A stretch of 64,000 nt of DNA from the NCBI RefSeq assembly GCF_003957515.1, contig NZ_RQXW01000003.1, forward strand, positions 1-64,000, written 5' to 3'. The DNA comes from Amphritea opalescens (GTDB taxonomy: Bacteria; Pseudomonadota; Gammaproteobacteria; Pseudomonadales; Balneatricaceae). Position numbers and translations under genes: made by a program. This document shows, in pieces, positions 38,911 to 47,488 of the stretch (positions within the stretch are counted from its first letter, which is position 1; each line of letters opens with the position of its first letter). The notes beneath the pieces are model-generated. The model was given only the letters and a program-made list of their open reading frames with translations. It did not search any database and had not been told where the DNA came from.

Positions 38911-40035
38911 ATGCAGATCTATCTAGTCGGCGGCGCGGTTAGGGACCGGTTACTTGATTATCCGATTTACGATCAAGACTGGGTGGTCGTGGGTGCGACG
39001 CCTGAAGAGATGCTACAGCAGGGTTTCCGTCCCGTCGGCAAAGACTTTCCAGTATTTCTCCACCCCGATAGCGGTGAAGAGTACGCATTAGCGCGCACGG
39101 AACGAAAATCAGGTAAAGGCTATACTGGGTTCCAATACCACGCTAGCCCCGATGTAACCCTAGAAGAGGATCTGATTCGTCGTGACCTAACCATCAATGC
39201 GATGGCAATGGACGCTGAAGGGAATATTATCGACCCTTATCATGGCCAACAGGACCTACAACAAAAGCTCCTCCGCCATGTGTCTCCCGCCTTCGCAGAA
39301 GATCCGTTGCGTGTACTGAGGGTGGCGCGTTTTCAGGCTCGCTATGCGCCGCTGGGCTTCCATGTCGCCCCAGAAACACTCGCACTGATGCAGCAACTGG
39401 CGGCGAGTGATGAACTCGAACATCTCACCGCCGAACGGGTATGGCAGGAGTTTCAACGTGCTCTCAGTGAAGCGGCACCACAGCAGTTTCTCCTGACGCT
39501 GCAACAGGCTCATGCACTGCCAGTGCTTTTCCCCGAGCTATTACCCGCGGTAAAGGATTCAACGACTCTCACCGCAATTAGCCAACCGGCTGATACTAAG
39601 GTGCGCTTTGCCATTTTAATACGCCGTGCGTTTGCGAATATTCCCGCAGCAGAACGCAGTGAGGCCATCAAAGTATTCTGTGAACGCCATCGAGCTCCCA
39701 ATGCCTATCGAGATTTAGCATTACAGTTCAGCGGCCAAGCCGAGCAACTCTGTCACTTTACAGAGCTCGATGCGGAGCAACGCCTCGCTCTGGTCAAGGA
39801 TCTCGATCTTCTACGACGTCAGGAACACCTAGAGTTATTACTGCAGGGCTGTGCACTGATCGACCCTAGCGAACTAGCGGCCAAACATCTGCTACCTCAG
39901 CTACTGCTGTCGTTACAGCAGATCAACCCGAAACAACTCATGGCACAAGGGTTTAAAGGTAAGGCACTAGGTGAAGCGATTCACGAGGCTCAGTTACGTC
40001 TATGCCAACAACAAATCGACGGACAACAACCATGA
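38911..40035 (+). CDS. cca: CCA tRNA nucleotidyltransferase without HD motif
   Basis: Adds or repairs the 3' CCA end of tRNA. 374 aa: class II nucleotidyltransferase head with YLVGGAVRDRLL, DQDWVVVGATPEEM (DxD), RTERKSGKGYTGFQ, EEDLIRRDLTINAMAMD and DPLRVLRVARFQAR. The C-terminal region is shorter than E. coli Cca (412 aa), and I find no HD-phosphohydrolase motif where E. coli Cca has one (here LTAISQPADTKVRFAIL), so the phosphatase and phosphodiesterase activities are probably absent. Its stop overlaps the folM start as ATGA. Confidence 0.93.
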   Translation: MQIYLVGGAVRDRLLDYPIYDQDWVVVGATPEEMLQQGFRPVGKDFPVFLHPDSGEEYALARTERKSGKGYTGFQYHASPDVTLEEDLIRRDLTINAMAMDAEGNIIDPYHGQQDLQQKLLRHVSPAFAEDPLRVLRVARFQARYAPLGFHVAPETLALMQQLAASDELEHLTAERVWQEFQRALSEAAPQQFLLTLQQAHALPVLFPELLPAVKDSTTLTAISQPADTKVRFAILIRRAFANIPAAERSEAIKVFCERHRAPNAYRDLALQFSGQAEQLCHFTELDAEQRLALVKDLDLLRRQEHLELLLQGCALIDPSELAAKHLLPQLLLSLQQINPKQLMAQGFKGKALGEAIHEAQLRLCQQQIDGQQP

Positions 40036-40772
40036 AACACCCCGTTGCCCTCATTACCGGCGCCGCACGACGCATTGGCGCGACGATCACCCGTCAACTC
40101 TGGCAGCAGGGGTATCGGGTGATCATCCACTGCCACCACTCTCATCATGAGGCAGAACAGCTCGCCAAAGAGCTCAACAGCCTACGCGCCGATAGCGCCA
40201 CGGTACTGCAAGCGGATCTAAATAGTCACCAACAGGTGACGCAATTAGCGTCTCAAGCTCTCGACTGCTGGAGGCAGATCGATCTACTAATCAACAATGC
40301 GTCCTCTTTTTACCCGACACCGCTGGAGGAAAGCACCGAACAACAGTGGGATGAACTGGTCAACAGCAACCTAAAAGCGGCTTACTTTCTCTGCGCCCAG
40401 CTAGCCGAATCTTTGACCCAGCAACAGGGCTGCATCATCAATCTCATTGATATCCACGCCCAACGAGCTCTGCCCGGGTATCCGATCTACTCTATCGCCA
40501 AAGCGGGTTTACAGATGATGACCTTGAGTCTAGCCAAAGAGCTCGCGCCGCAGGTGCGCGTCAATGGTGTCGCACCAGGACCGATTCTTTGGCCTGAACA
40601 GGCAGCAGCGATCAGCTCGACAGAACAAGCTGCCATTGTGGATAAAACACTTTTGAAACGGACAGGAACGCCCGAGGATATTGCCGAGACGGTACTTTTT
40701 TTAGCGGGCCAGCGCTTTATTACCGGCCAGATTATCGCGGTTGATGGTGGAAAATCACTCTATAGCCACTAA
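40032..40772 (+). CDS. folM: Pteridine reductase/dihydromonapterin reductase (FolM-like SDR)
   Basis: A 246-aa short-chain dehydrogenase. The N-terminal TGAARRIGATI has the Arg-containing loop of pteridine reductases (TGxxxRxG), which favours NADPH. LINNASSFYPTPLEE, the catalytic Tyr-Lys in YPIYSIAKAGLQMM, and VNGVAPGPILWPEQ also match the FolM/PTR1 group. E. coli FolM reduces dihydromonapterin, the product line of FolX (13338). The ATG at 40032 overlaps the cca stop; upstream in-frame codons belong to cca. Confidence 0.85.
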   Translation: MKHPVALITGAARRIGATITRQLWQQGYRVIIHCHHSHHEAEQLAKELNSLRADSATVLQADLNSHQQVTQLASQALDCWRQIDLLINNASSFYPTPLEESTEQQWDELVNSNLKAAYFLCAQLAESLTQQQGCIINLIDIHAQRALPGYPIYSIAKAGLQMMTLSLAKELAPQVRVNGVAPGPILWPEQAAAISSTEQAAIVDKTLLKRTGTPEDIAETVLFLAGQRFITGQIIAVDGGKSLYSH

Positions 40773-40836
40773 AAAGGCTGCTCGTTAGCTTGCATCGAGA
40801 CCCTTGAATCAACTTAACGGCTAATCCACTTAACGG

Positions 40837-42729
40837 TTAATCATCTAAGCCAATCAAAGGGCTTTCCATCACGGCAGCGATAGCAGCCATCAATTCCCGC
40901 TCAACCGGCACAACCTGCCCATCATGACGTACCACCTGCACCATCCCTTTCAACATCCGCTGGCGCAAAAAGGGCGTGGCCATGGCCAATACCGATACGG
41001 CAGAGGCAAAGGCTTCTCGCGTACAATCGGCTTGAGGCACTGGCTGGAGTGTATACAGTCCGGCAACACCTGCACCGCGATGAAAGGCCTTAAGAGTGAC
41101 TTCGTCGTCGGTCTCACCATGATAAGCCAGCATTGAAATCACCATGGCGTATTCATCGGCGATGGTATCGATCTTCTTATGCCGGTTATCCCGCTGCCGA
41201 TGTGCACCAAAATGCGCATCACAGTAGCGACTCACCAATTGATACAGTACCCATTCAAACAGGTCGATCTGCTGATCGGCCTGTACCACCTGCAATAACA
41301 ACCGCTTAAAGGCTTTATATTGGCTGGCCGACTGTGCTTTCAGTGCCGGCAGTGTTAGCTCAATCAAGGATAGATATTCCGAGCGAGACAGTGCTTTAAA
41401 CTGGTCAAGGTAACCCGATAATCGAGTAGAAAGGGCCGCATCCTCAATTTCAATCAGACTAAACTGCTGCTGCCGCACCCCACTATCACCATCCATCAGC
41501 AAACCTAACAGAACCACTCGGGCATCATAGGGATCTCTCGCTAACTGATAGAGATTATTCTCGGCCGCGTCGGCAACCGTCTCTGGCGCTGCATAATCCA
41601 TCAGCTCTGCGCCCACCAATGCTCCGAGAAAGCCTTCAATAACCTGCGGTTGAGGACGATTTGCTTTGATCGTTTTATCCACATCTTGTTCTGTCGACGT
41701 TAACGACGGCTGAGGCTGAAGATATTGTCCATCCCAGCGGGGATCGACTTTACGAATGCGCACATCCAAGGGTGGGTGAGTCGACCACAGCCAACTCGGC
41801 ATTACCGCTGAAAAAAACAGATGACCCGCTTCCTGACACTCGGGATGCTCCAAATGCCCCTGCACCCGACTACCGCCAATCACCTTCAGCGCCCCAGCAA
41901 TACCTTCTGGGTTACGCGTAAACTGCACGGCCGATGCATCTGCTAAAAATTCCCGCTGACGACTAATGGCCGCTTTAATCATATTGCCCGCCATGACACC
42001 ACACCAGCCGACCACCATTAAGCCAACCCCTAACAGCACAAGATAACCACGGCTAGAGCTACGCGACTTAGTCGAATCGGCCCACCAACTGGTACGGCTA
42101 CTGGCAAACACACGGCCCAATTCCGCAAAAAACACCATCCCGTGCAGCATCACCAGCAATCGCATATTGAGCCGCATATCACCGTTGAGAATATGACTAA
42201 ACTCATGCGCGATAACCCCTTGCAACTGGTCTCGGCTCAGGCTATCTAGTGTCCCTCGGGTGACACAGATCGCCGCATCGGTCAGCCCCAAACCCGCTGC
42301 AAACGCGTTGATACCGGCTTCTCGGCGCATCACATAGACCGGCGGTACCGGCACACCCGCCGCAATGGCCATCTCCTCAACCACATTAATCAAGCGGCGC
42401 TCAGCAATATCGGTGGTCAAGGGCAACACCTGCTCGCCACCGAGTTGCTCTGCCACCGCACCACCGCCCTGCTTCACATCGAGCCATTTCAACCAGGCAG
42501 CAAACATCAGCAGTAGTGCGATCGCCATCGCCACCACTAGAATGCGTTCCCAACTGAGATAATCTAAGAATACCCGATCAGCCAATAAGAGCGGGTCATC
42601 ATTCACCCAGAGATACCAGGCAAATAGCAGGTTAATCAGGCACACTAAGGCAATATTTAACAGCACAAACAGCAGCAATAAAAGACGGCTACGTTGACGC
42701 GCCTGATCCTGAGCAGTATAGAAATTCAT
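40837..42729 (-). CDS. Membrane M48 metalloprotease with TerB-like C-terminal region
   Basis: A 630-aa protein with two membrane segments (about 17-42, 63-82), then an HtpX-like M48 domain: zinc motif HEFSH at 175-179 (GVIAHEFSHILNGDMRLN), glutamate ligand in REFLADASAVQFTRNP, and STHPPLDVRIRKVDPRW. Another membrane stretch is near 230-250. The C-terminal part (about 470-625) is helical with LLLQVVQADQQIDLFEWVL and VVRHDGQVVPVERELMAAIAA, similar to TerB-type repeats. It follows lemA by 35 nt in the same operon. Envelope protein quality control is the inferred role. Confidence 0.85.
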   Translation of the reverse strand: MNFYTAQDQARQRSRLLLLLFVLLNIALVCLINLLFAWYLWVNDDPLLLADRVFLDYLSWERILVVAMAIALLLMFAAWLKWLDVKQGGGAVAEQLGGEQVLPLTTDIAERRLINVVEEMAIAAGVPVPPVYVMRREAGINAFAAGLGLTDAAICVTRGTLDSLSRDQLQGVIAHEFSHILNGDMRLNMRLLVMLHGMVFFAELGRVFASSRTSWWADSTKSRSSSRGYLVLLGVGLMVVGWCGVMAGNMIKAAISRQREFLADASAVQFTRNPEGIAGALKVIGGSRVQGHLEHPECQEAGHLFFSAVMPSWLWSTHPPLDVRIRKVDPRWDGQYLQPQPSLTSTEQDVDKTIKANRPQPQVIEGFLGALVGAELMDYAAPETVADAAENNLYQLARDPYDARVVLLGLLMDGDSGVRQQQFSLIEIEDAALSTRLSGYLDQFKALSRSEYLSLIELTLPALKAQSASQYKAFKRLLLQVVQADQQIDLFEWVLYQLVSRYCDAHFGAHRQRDNRHKKIDTIADEYAMVISMLAYHGETDDEVTLKAFHRGAGVAGLYTLQPVPQADCTREAFASAVSVLAMATPFLRQRMLKGMVQVVRHDGQVVPVERELMAAIAAVMESPLIGLDD

Positions 42730-42764
42730 CGATAGCGCCGATCGCTAATCCTTATCACGGTTAA

Positions 42765-43361
42765 TCAAAAGCTAACTTTCGGCGCAGCTTGTATCTGTTC
42801 ACGATCAGCAAATTCCAACAGGGAAGCATCCTTAACATGACCAAAGGTACCCGCGAGGATCACCGGCGGAAAACTCTGTTTATAACTATTGTACTCGGTC
42901 ACCGCATCGTTAAAGGCTTGCCGAGAAAACGCCACACGGTTCTCTGTCGAGGTTAACTCTTCACTCAGTTGGCGCATATTGGCGTCGGCTTTAAGTTCAG
43001 GATAAGCCTCAACCACAATATTCATTTTTCCCAACGCACCTTGCAAGCCGCCCTCAGCTTGCGCCAGTTGAGATAATGCTTGACCGCTACTAGGATCAGC
43101 CGCAGCCGCTTTAAGTCCCGCCACCGCCTCATTACGGGCAGCAATGACCGCTTCCAGCGTGCCCCGCTCATGTTCTAGATACGCTTTAGCCGTTTCTACC
43201 AGATTCGGGATAAGGTCATAACGCCGCTTAAGTTGCACATCAATCTGCGCAAAGCTGTTCTCAAAACGGTTTTTCAGTGTCACCAAGCGGTTATAGATCG
43301 CCACCACATAGAACACCAACGCAGCAACAACGACCAAAAAAATCAGTGAGCCCATACCCAT
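42765..43361 (-). CDS. lemA: LemA family protein
   Basis: A 198-aa membrane-anchored protein: one N-terminal transmembrane helix (SLIFLVVVAALVFYVVAIYNRLVTLKNR), then a long helical bundle outside or inside the membrane (NSFAQIDVQLKRRYDLIPNLVETAKAYLEHERGTLEAVIAARN, EGGLQGALGKMNIVVEAYPELKADANM, LTSTENRVAFSRQAFNDAVTEYNSY), the LemA signature. The function is unclear; LemA genes are often next to M48 peptidases, as here. It is first in the two-gene unit. Confidence 0.92.
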   Translation of the reverse strand: MGMGSLIFLVVVAALVFYVVAIYNRLVTLKNRFENSFAQIDVQLKRRYDLIPNLVETAKAYLEHERGTLEAVIAARNEAVAGLKAAAADPSSGQALSQLAQAEGGLQGALGKMNIVVEAYPELKADANMRQLSEELTSTENRVAFSRQAFNDAVTEYNSYKQSFPPVILAGTFGHVKDASLLEFADREQIQAAPKVSF

Positions 43362-43398
43362 TTTATTCCCCTGTTTGATATCAGTATTGCGGTGTTAG

Positions 43399-43908
43399 TT
43401 AAGCTGAAAGATCGTTCTCTCGCCAGATAAACGGCACTGGATACAATGATTGTTTCTCTTTATCGTAATCTAACCATAGCTGCTGATACGTTTCGGCCAA
43501 CACCGGATGTCGAGCTTTGGGTGCTAGTTCGGCGAGAGGCCATAGCACAAATGCATTTTCGGTAATTTCCCCACGCGGTAGTGTCACGCCATCGATCGTG
43601 CCGATGAGCGCATCATAGGTCAAAATATCCACATCTAAAGTACGGCCGCTAAATTTTTCAGAGGTGCGGCAACGATCGTTGTCATCCTCAATCTTTTTTA
43701 ACGTTTTGCTCAGTTCGCCGACCGGCAACTCCGTTTTAAAGGAGGCAACGAGGTTGTAAAAATTATCACCCTCAAAACCAACGGGCTCGCTTTCGTATAC
43801 CGGCGACAAGGCTAGTTTTTCAAAGTGCGCATCCAGCGCATCAAGGCAACGCTTAATATAGACTTCACGTTCGGTATTACTACCGATACTTACAAATACC
43901 TCAGCCAT
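43399..43908 (-). CDS. folK: 2-amino-4-hydroxy-6-hydroxymethyldihydropteridine pyrophosphokinase
   Basis: Transfers pyrophosphate to 6-hydroxymethyl-dihydropterin in folate synthesis. 169 aa, with VFVSIGSNTEREVYIKRCL, SPVYESEPVGFEGDNFYNLVASFKT and GRTLDVDILTYDALI (metal-binding DxD). It begins at the last base of folB (TGATG), so the two steps are coupled. Confidence 0.95.
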   Translation of the reverse strand: MAEVFVSIGSNTEREVYIKRCLDALDAHFEKLALSPVYESEPVGFEGDNFYNLVASFKTELPVGELSKTLKKIEDDNDRCRTSEKFSGRTLDVDILTYDALIGTIDGVTLPRGEITENAFVLWPLAELAPKARHPVLAETYQQLWLDYDKEKQSLYPVPFIWRENDLSA

Positions 43909-44264
43909 CAGAAACGCTCTCCCCGCTCAATAATGACGCCTACATCTCGTGCCATCGGCACTGCTCCGGGCTTACCCAGCTTCAGTTTGAGCCAACGCAC
44001 ACCAAATTCATCCAGCACAATCTGCGCAATCTCTTCAGCCATGGTTTCCACCAATAAAAATTCACTGGTTTCGATAAAGCTAATTAGGCGGTCGGAGACC
44101 GTTTTATAATTAAGGGTGCTATCAATATCTTCAGCGGCCGCAGCCTGCTGAATATCTGTCGCCATCTCAATATCCAGACATACTGTCTGACGGATTTCGC
44201 GCTCCCAATCGTAGATTCCAATGACGGTCTCTACTTTTAAACCCTCTATGTACACAATATCCAA
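43908..44264 (-). CDS. folB: Dihydroneopterin aldolase
   Basis: Converts dihydroneopterin to hydroxymethyl-dihydropterin and glycolaldehyde. 118 aa when started at TTG 44264 (MDIVYIEGLKVETVIGIYDWERE); that codon has TAAGGG 7 nt upstream, and the family begins exactly there. An upstream TTG at 44288 would add eight unrelated residues. Motifs: CLDIEMATDIQQAAAAEDIDSTLNYKTVSDRLISFIE, LVETMAEEIA and LKLGKPGAV. It is distinct from the FolX paralogue at 13338. Confidence 0.94.
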   Translation of the reverse strand: MDIVYIEGLKVETVIGIYDWEREIRQTVCLDIEMATDIQQAAAAEDIDSTLNYKTVSDRLISFIETSEFLLVETMAEEIAQIVLDEFGVRWLKLKLGKPGAVPMARDVGVIIERGERF

Positions 44265-44314
44265 GACAAAACCCTTACGATCTAGCAATTGATGTCGGAT
44301 TTTTCACAAATGAT

Positions 44315-44629
44315 TTAAAGCGCCTCTTTAAGCGCTCTCTTTGATCGAGTCCAACCTGTTTTAATAATCATACGCCCTGACACCTGCACCAGTATATATC
44401 GACCATCACCCTGCCAAACGAGACGCCGAGAAGAACAATAGCGCCGCTTTAACTGAATGATATGGTTACAGGTTCTTTCACTCGTGAGGCGCATATCCTC
44501 TTTACCCCACTGAGCATAGAGACGCGCAATATTATCACCTGCCCTAATCAGACTACCATCTTCCATTCGCAATCCTGCTGAACAAACGTTCGCCAGCAAC
44601 AACAGCGTTAACAGTATTATTTTATTCAT
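44315..44629 (-). CDS. Small secreted protein, DUF2845-like
   Basis: A 104-aa protein with a clear signal peptide (MNKIILLTLLLLANVCSA). The mature start GLRMEDGSLIRAGDNIARLYAQWGKED resembles DUF2845 proteins, which have L-R-x-G-S-L-V-x-x-G-D followed by a C-G-x-P that is replaced here. Two cysteines (RTCNHI, RYCSS) may form a disulfide. The function is unknown. It lies upstream of folB on the same strand, 50 nt away, and is divergent from plsY. Confidence 0.6.
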   Translation of the reverse strand: MNKIILLTLLLLANVCSAGLRMEDGSLIRAGDNIARLYAQWGKEDMRLTSERTCNHIIQLKRRYCSSRRLVWQGDGRYILVQVSGRMIIKTGWTRSKRALKEAL

Positions 44630-44722
44630 CCTTGAATACCTCTACCGATTTATATCCCTTTCATCCTCAGCTTAAGTACGCTATAAAAAATAGTTCAATC
44701 CATAAAACAGCGGAATAGGACT

Positions 44723-45313
44723 ATGATCGAAGCAGGTGCCGCCATCACGTTGAGCGTAATGATCATCGCCTATCTGCTAGGTTCCATTTCCAATGCGGTT
44801 ATTATTTGCCACTTTATGGGGATTGGTGATCCTCGTCAACTAGGCTCAGGCAACCCTGGGGCAACCAATGTATTGAGGACAGGCAATCGAGCGGCCGCGT
44901 TATTAACACTGACCGGCGACCTGAGTAAAGGCATGCTCGCGGTCTCCATCGCACAGTGGATGGATCTCGCGCTATTTGATCAAGCACTGGTGGGTATCTG
45001 CGCGTTGATAGGCCATGTGTGGTCGATCTTTTTAGGCTTTAGAGGTGGTAAAGGGGTCGCCACCATGCTCGGTTGCTGTCTATTTCTTGACTATCGACTG
45101 GCGCTATTTCAGGTTGCCGTTTGGCTCATTCTGTTAGCCACCCGCCGCATATCCTCACTGGCAGCGGTCTGCATGGCACTCATGAGTCCCCTGTTTTGCT
45201 GGGTACTCATCCCGCCATTATTCTTACCAATTTTGATTATGAGCAGCTTGATATTGGCAACCCATCATCAAAATATACGCAACCTACTCAACCGCTGCGA
45301 AAATCCGTTGTAA
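44723..45313 (+). CDS. plsY: Glycerol-3-phosphate acyltransferase PlsY
   Basis: Transfers acyl from acyl-phosphate to glycerol-3-phosphate, the first step of phospholipid synthesis. A 196-aa membrane protein with about five hydrophobic helices. The three catalytic motifs are present: YLLGSISNAVIICH, GSGNPGATNVLR (phosphate loop) and GFRGGKGVATMLG. It is in its usual place between folB/folK and tsaD. A REP pair follows the stop codon. Confidence 0.95.
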   Translation: MIEAGAAITLSVMIIAYLLGSISNAVIICHFMGIGDPRQLGSGNPGATNVLRTGNRAAALLTLTGDLSKGMLAVSIAQWMDLALFDQALVGICALIGHVWSIFLGFRGGKGVATMLGCCLFLDYRLALFQVAVWLILLATRRISSLAAVCMALMSPLFCWVLIPPLFLPILIMSSLILATHHQNIRNLLNRCENPL

Positions 45314-45318
45314 CAAAA

Positions 45319-45466
45319 GTAGGGGGCGGTGAGCTTTGCGAACCGCACCATTCCAAGCACAGTACCATCGCCATTGGTTTCATGGGCACCAACGGTGCGA
45401 TTCGTGAAGCTCATCAGCACCCTACAGCCACAAGAATCGCGGTGAAGCATCAACCGCACCGATACT
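45319..45466. repeat. Family B REP pair between plsY and tsaD
   Basis: Three copies fill the convergent gap. 45319-45352 (plus) has GTAGGGGGCGGTGAGCTTTG followed by CGAACCGCACCATT. About 45389-45425 (minus) reads as its inverse: GGTGCGATTCGTGAAGCTCA followed by TCAGCACCCTAC. A third, shorter copy at about 45440-45466 has GGTGAAGCATCAACCGCACC. The first two form a long imperfect hairpin, as in paired REP (BIME) elements. Confidence 0.65.
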
Positions 45467-45479
45467 GCTACAGATCAAC

Positions 45480-46514
45480 TTAACCTTTTGTGATAGGCTC
45501 AAGTGTGTCCATCGGCCAGCGGGGCTGACACTGGATCGACAGATCACTGCTCTGACCCGCCATCAAACGCTGACATCCCGCATAGGCGATCATCGCACCA
45601 TTATCGGTACAAAACCGTGGCCGCGCATAAAAGAGCGCCGCACGTTCTTTCTTAACCATCTCCTCAAGACGTTCGCGCAAACGCTGATTTGCACTGACAC
45701 CCCCAGCAATAATCAACTGCTTAAAACCGGTTTGCTGCAGCGCCCGGCGACACTTGATCGCCAAGGTATCAACCACGGCATCTTCAAATGCAGCCGCAAT
45801 ATCACAGCGATCTTTTTCTGCCAAAACACCATCAACTCGCAGATCATTGGAGGTATTCAGAGTAAAGGTTTTTAAGCCACTGAAGCTAAAATCCAGCCCA
45901 GGACGATCCGTCATCGGCCGAGGGAAACGAAACCGACTACGATCACCCTGCTCGGCTAAACGTGCCACTTCCGGTCCACCGGGATAGTTAAGCCCGATCA
46001 TTTTAGCGGCTTTATCGAACGCTTCACCGGCCGCGTCATCTAAGGACTCACCCAGCAGCGTATATTCACCGATGCCATCGACCTGCACTAACTGGGTATG
46101 ACCACCCGAGACTAGCAGCGCAACAAAGGGAAACGCCGGAGGATGCTCTTCGAGCATCGGCGCTAACAGGTGGCCCTCCATATGATGCACGCCAATCGCA
46201 GGCACGCCCCAAGCCAGCGCCATCGCCCGACCGGTCGAAGCCCCCACCATCAGCGCGCCGATAAGACCGGGCCCTGCTGTATAAGCGACCGCATCAATGG
46301 CATCCGCCTGCATATCCGCCTGCTGTAAAACCTCTTTCACCAGCGGCAACAGCTTGCGTACATGGTCACGGGATGCCAATTCAGGCACAACGCCACCATA
46401 TTCCGCATGCACCGCCACCTGACTATAGAGAGCATCACCTAACAACCCCGCTTCACTATCGTAGATGGCTACACCGGTTTCATCACAGGAGGTTTCGATT
46501 CCTAACACACGCAT
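45480..46514 (-). CDS. tsaD: tRNA N6-adenosine threonylcarbamoyltransferase subunit TsaD
   Basis: Catalyses transfer of threonylcarbamoyl to A37 of ANN-decoding tRNAs, with TsaB and TsaE. 344 aa, ASKHA fold: [19 protein letters not shown], metal histidines in [34 protein letters not shown] and [16 protein letters not shown]. One substrate class, tRNA-Ile2, is encoded in this window. It is divergent from rpsU, the conserved arrangement. Confidence 0.97.
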   Translation of the reverse strand: MRVLGIETSCDETGVAIYDSEAGLLGDALYSQVAVHAEYGGVVPELASRDHVRKLLPLVKEVLQQADMQADAIDAVAYTAGPGLIGALMVGASTGRAMALAWGVPAIGVHHMEGHLLAPMLEEHPPAFPFVALLVSGGHTQLVQVDGIGEYTLLGESLDDAAGEAFDKAAKMIGLNYPGGPEVARLAEQGDRSRFRFPRPMTDRPGLDFSFSGLKTFTLNTSNDLRVDGVLAEKDRCDIAAAFEDAVVDTLAIKCRRALQQTGFKQLIIAGGVSANQRLRERLEEMVKKERAALFYARPRFCTDNGAMIAYAGCQRLMAGQSSDLSIQCQPRWPMDTLEPITKG

Positions 46515-46625
46515 TATTAACTGTTCTCACTCATAATCATTGATAAATGCCAGCACGAAAACCGCAGCCCGCTTGAGATCCGGCTATTATCATCCATTTT
46601 TACAATCATTTCATCGTATTTAGGC

Positions 46626-46654
46626 TTTACACTGTCGATCCATAAGAATAAAAT
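46626..46654 (+). promoter_or_regulatory. Sigma70-type promoter for rpsU
   Basis: TTTACA (46626-46631) and TAAAAT (46649-46654) are 17 bp apart, about 80 nt before the rpsU ATG. It is the best -35/-10 pair in the tsaD-rpsU intergenic region. Confidence 0.6.
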
Positions 46655-46732
46655 ACCGGCCCTTATTGGCCAGCTGTGTCTAATACTCAGCGGAACAGAC
46701 ATTAAATTTCTACAGGAAAGGTAAGGTATTAT

Positions 46733-46948
46733 ATGCCAGCAGTTAAAGTTAAAGAAAACGAGCCATTTGACGTAGCTCTGCGTCGCTTCAAACGTTCTTG
46801 CGAAAAAGCCGGTGTACTGGCTGAAGTGCGTCGTCGTGAATTCTACGAAAAGCCAACTTCAATCCGTAAGCGTAAGGCTGCTGCTGCTGTTAAGCGTCAC
46901 CTGAAGAAAGTTCAGCGCGAAAACCAGCGCCGCGTACGTCTGTACTAA
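46733..46948 (+). CDS. rpsU: 30S ribosomal protein S21
   Basis: 71-aa basic protein near the anti-Shine-Dalgarno end of 16S rRNA. Sequence [20 protein letters not shown], then [22 protein letters not shown], is standard S21. It is the first gene of the macromolecular synthesis operon, followed by yqeY, dnaG and rpoD. Confidence 0.98.
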   Translation: MPAVKVKENEPFDVALRRFKRSCEKAGVLAEVRRREFYEKPTSIRKRKAAAAVKRHLKKVQRENQRRVRLY

Positions 46949-46994
46949 GATCTTTACTACGCATTAAATAGTCCAATACAGCGAGGAGACCGGT

Positions 46995-47444
46995 ATGTCC
47001 GATCTGAAGCAACGCATCAGTATCGAGATGAAAGCAGCCATGCGCGCGAAAGCAAAAGAGCGCTTGGGCACTATCCGGATGATCCTTTCTGAGCTTAAAC
47101 GCATCGAAGTGGATGAGCGTATTGAATTAGATGATGTACGAGTACTCGCGACGCTAGATAAAATGCAAAAGCAGCGTCGCGACTCGATTGCGCAGTTTAA
47201 TGCTGCCGGTCGTGATGATCTGGCCGATATTGAGCAACGGGAGCTTCTTGTTATTAAGGAGTTCCTGCCTCAGCCTCTAACAGAAGCAGAACTTGCCACC
47301 ATTGTTAAGCAAGCCGTTATAGATTCCGGCGCGCAAAACATGCAAGAGATGGGCAAAGTGATGGCTCTGGTAAAACCTCAGGTTCAAGGTCGCGCAGATA
47401 TGGGCGCTATCAGCCAACTCGTCAAAAACGCATTAAATAGTTAA
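46995..47444 (+). CDS. yqeY: GatB/YqeY domain-containing protein
   Basis: 149-aa protein with an N-terminal helical domain (LKQRISIEMKAAMRAKAKERLGTIRMILSELKRIEVDER) and a C-terminal GatB-tail-like domain (LPQPLTEAELATIVKQAVIDSGAQNMQEMGKVMALVKPQVQGRADMGAISQLVK). The tail domain of GatB binds tRNA; the role of the free-standing YqeY is not established. An AGGAG site precedes the start. It lies between rpsU and dnaG, as in Pseudomonas. Confidence 0.92.
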   Translation: MSDLKQRISIEMKAAMRAKAKERLGTIRMILSELKRIEVDERIELDDVRVLATLDKMQKQRRDSIAQFNAAGRDDLADIEQRELLVIKEFLPQPLTEAELATIVKQAVIDSGAQNMQEMGKVMALVKPQVQGRADMGAISQLVKNALNS

Positions 47445-47488
47445 TATCACTGCTGAACCCACCCCTCATCAGCAGGTAGTCTGACACT

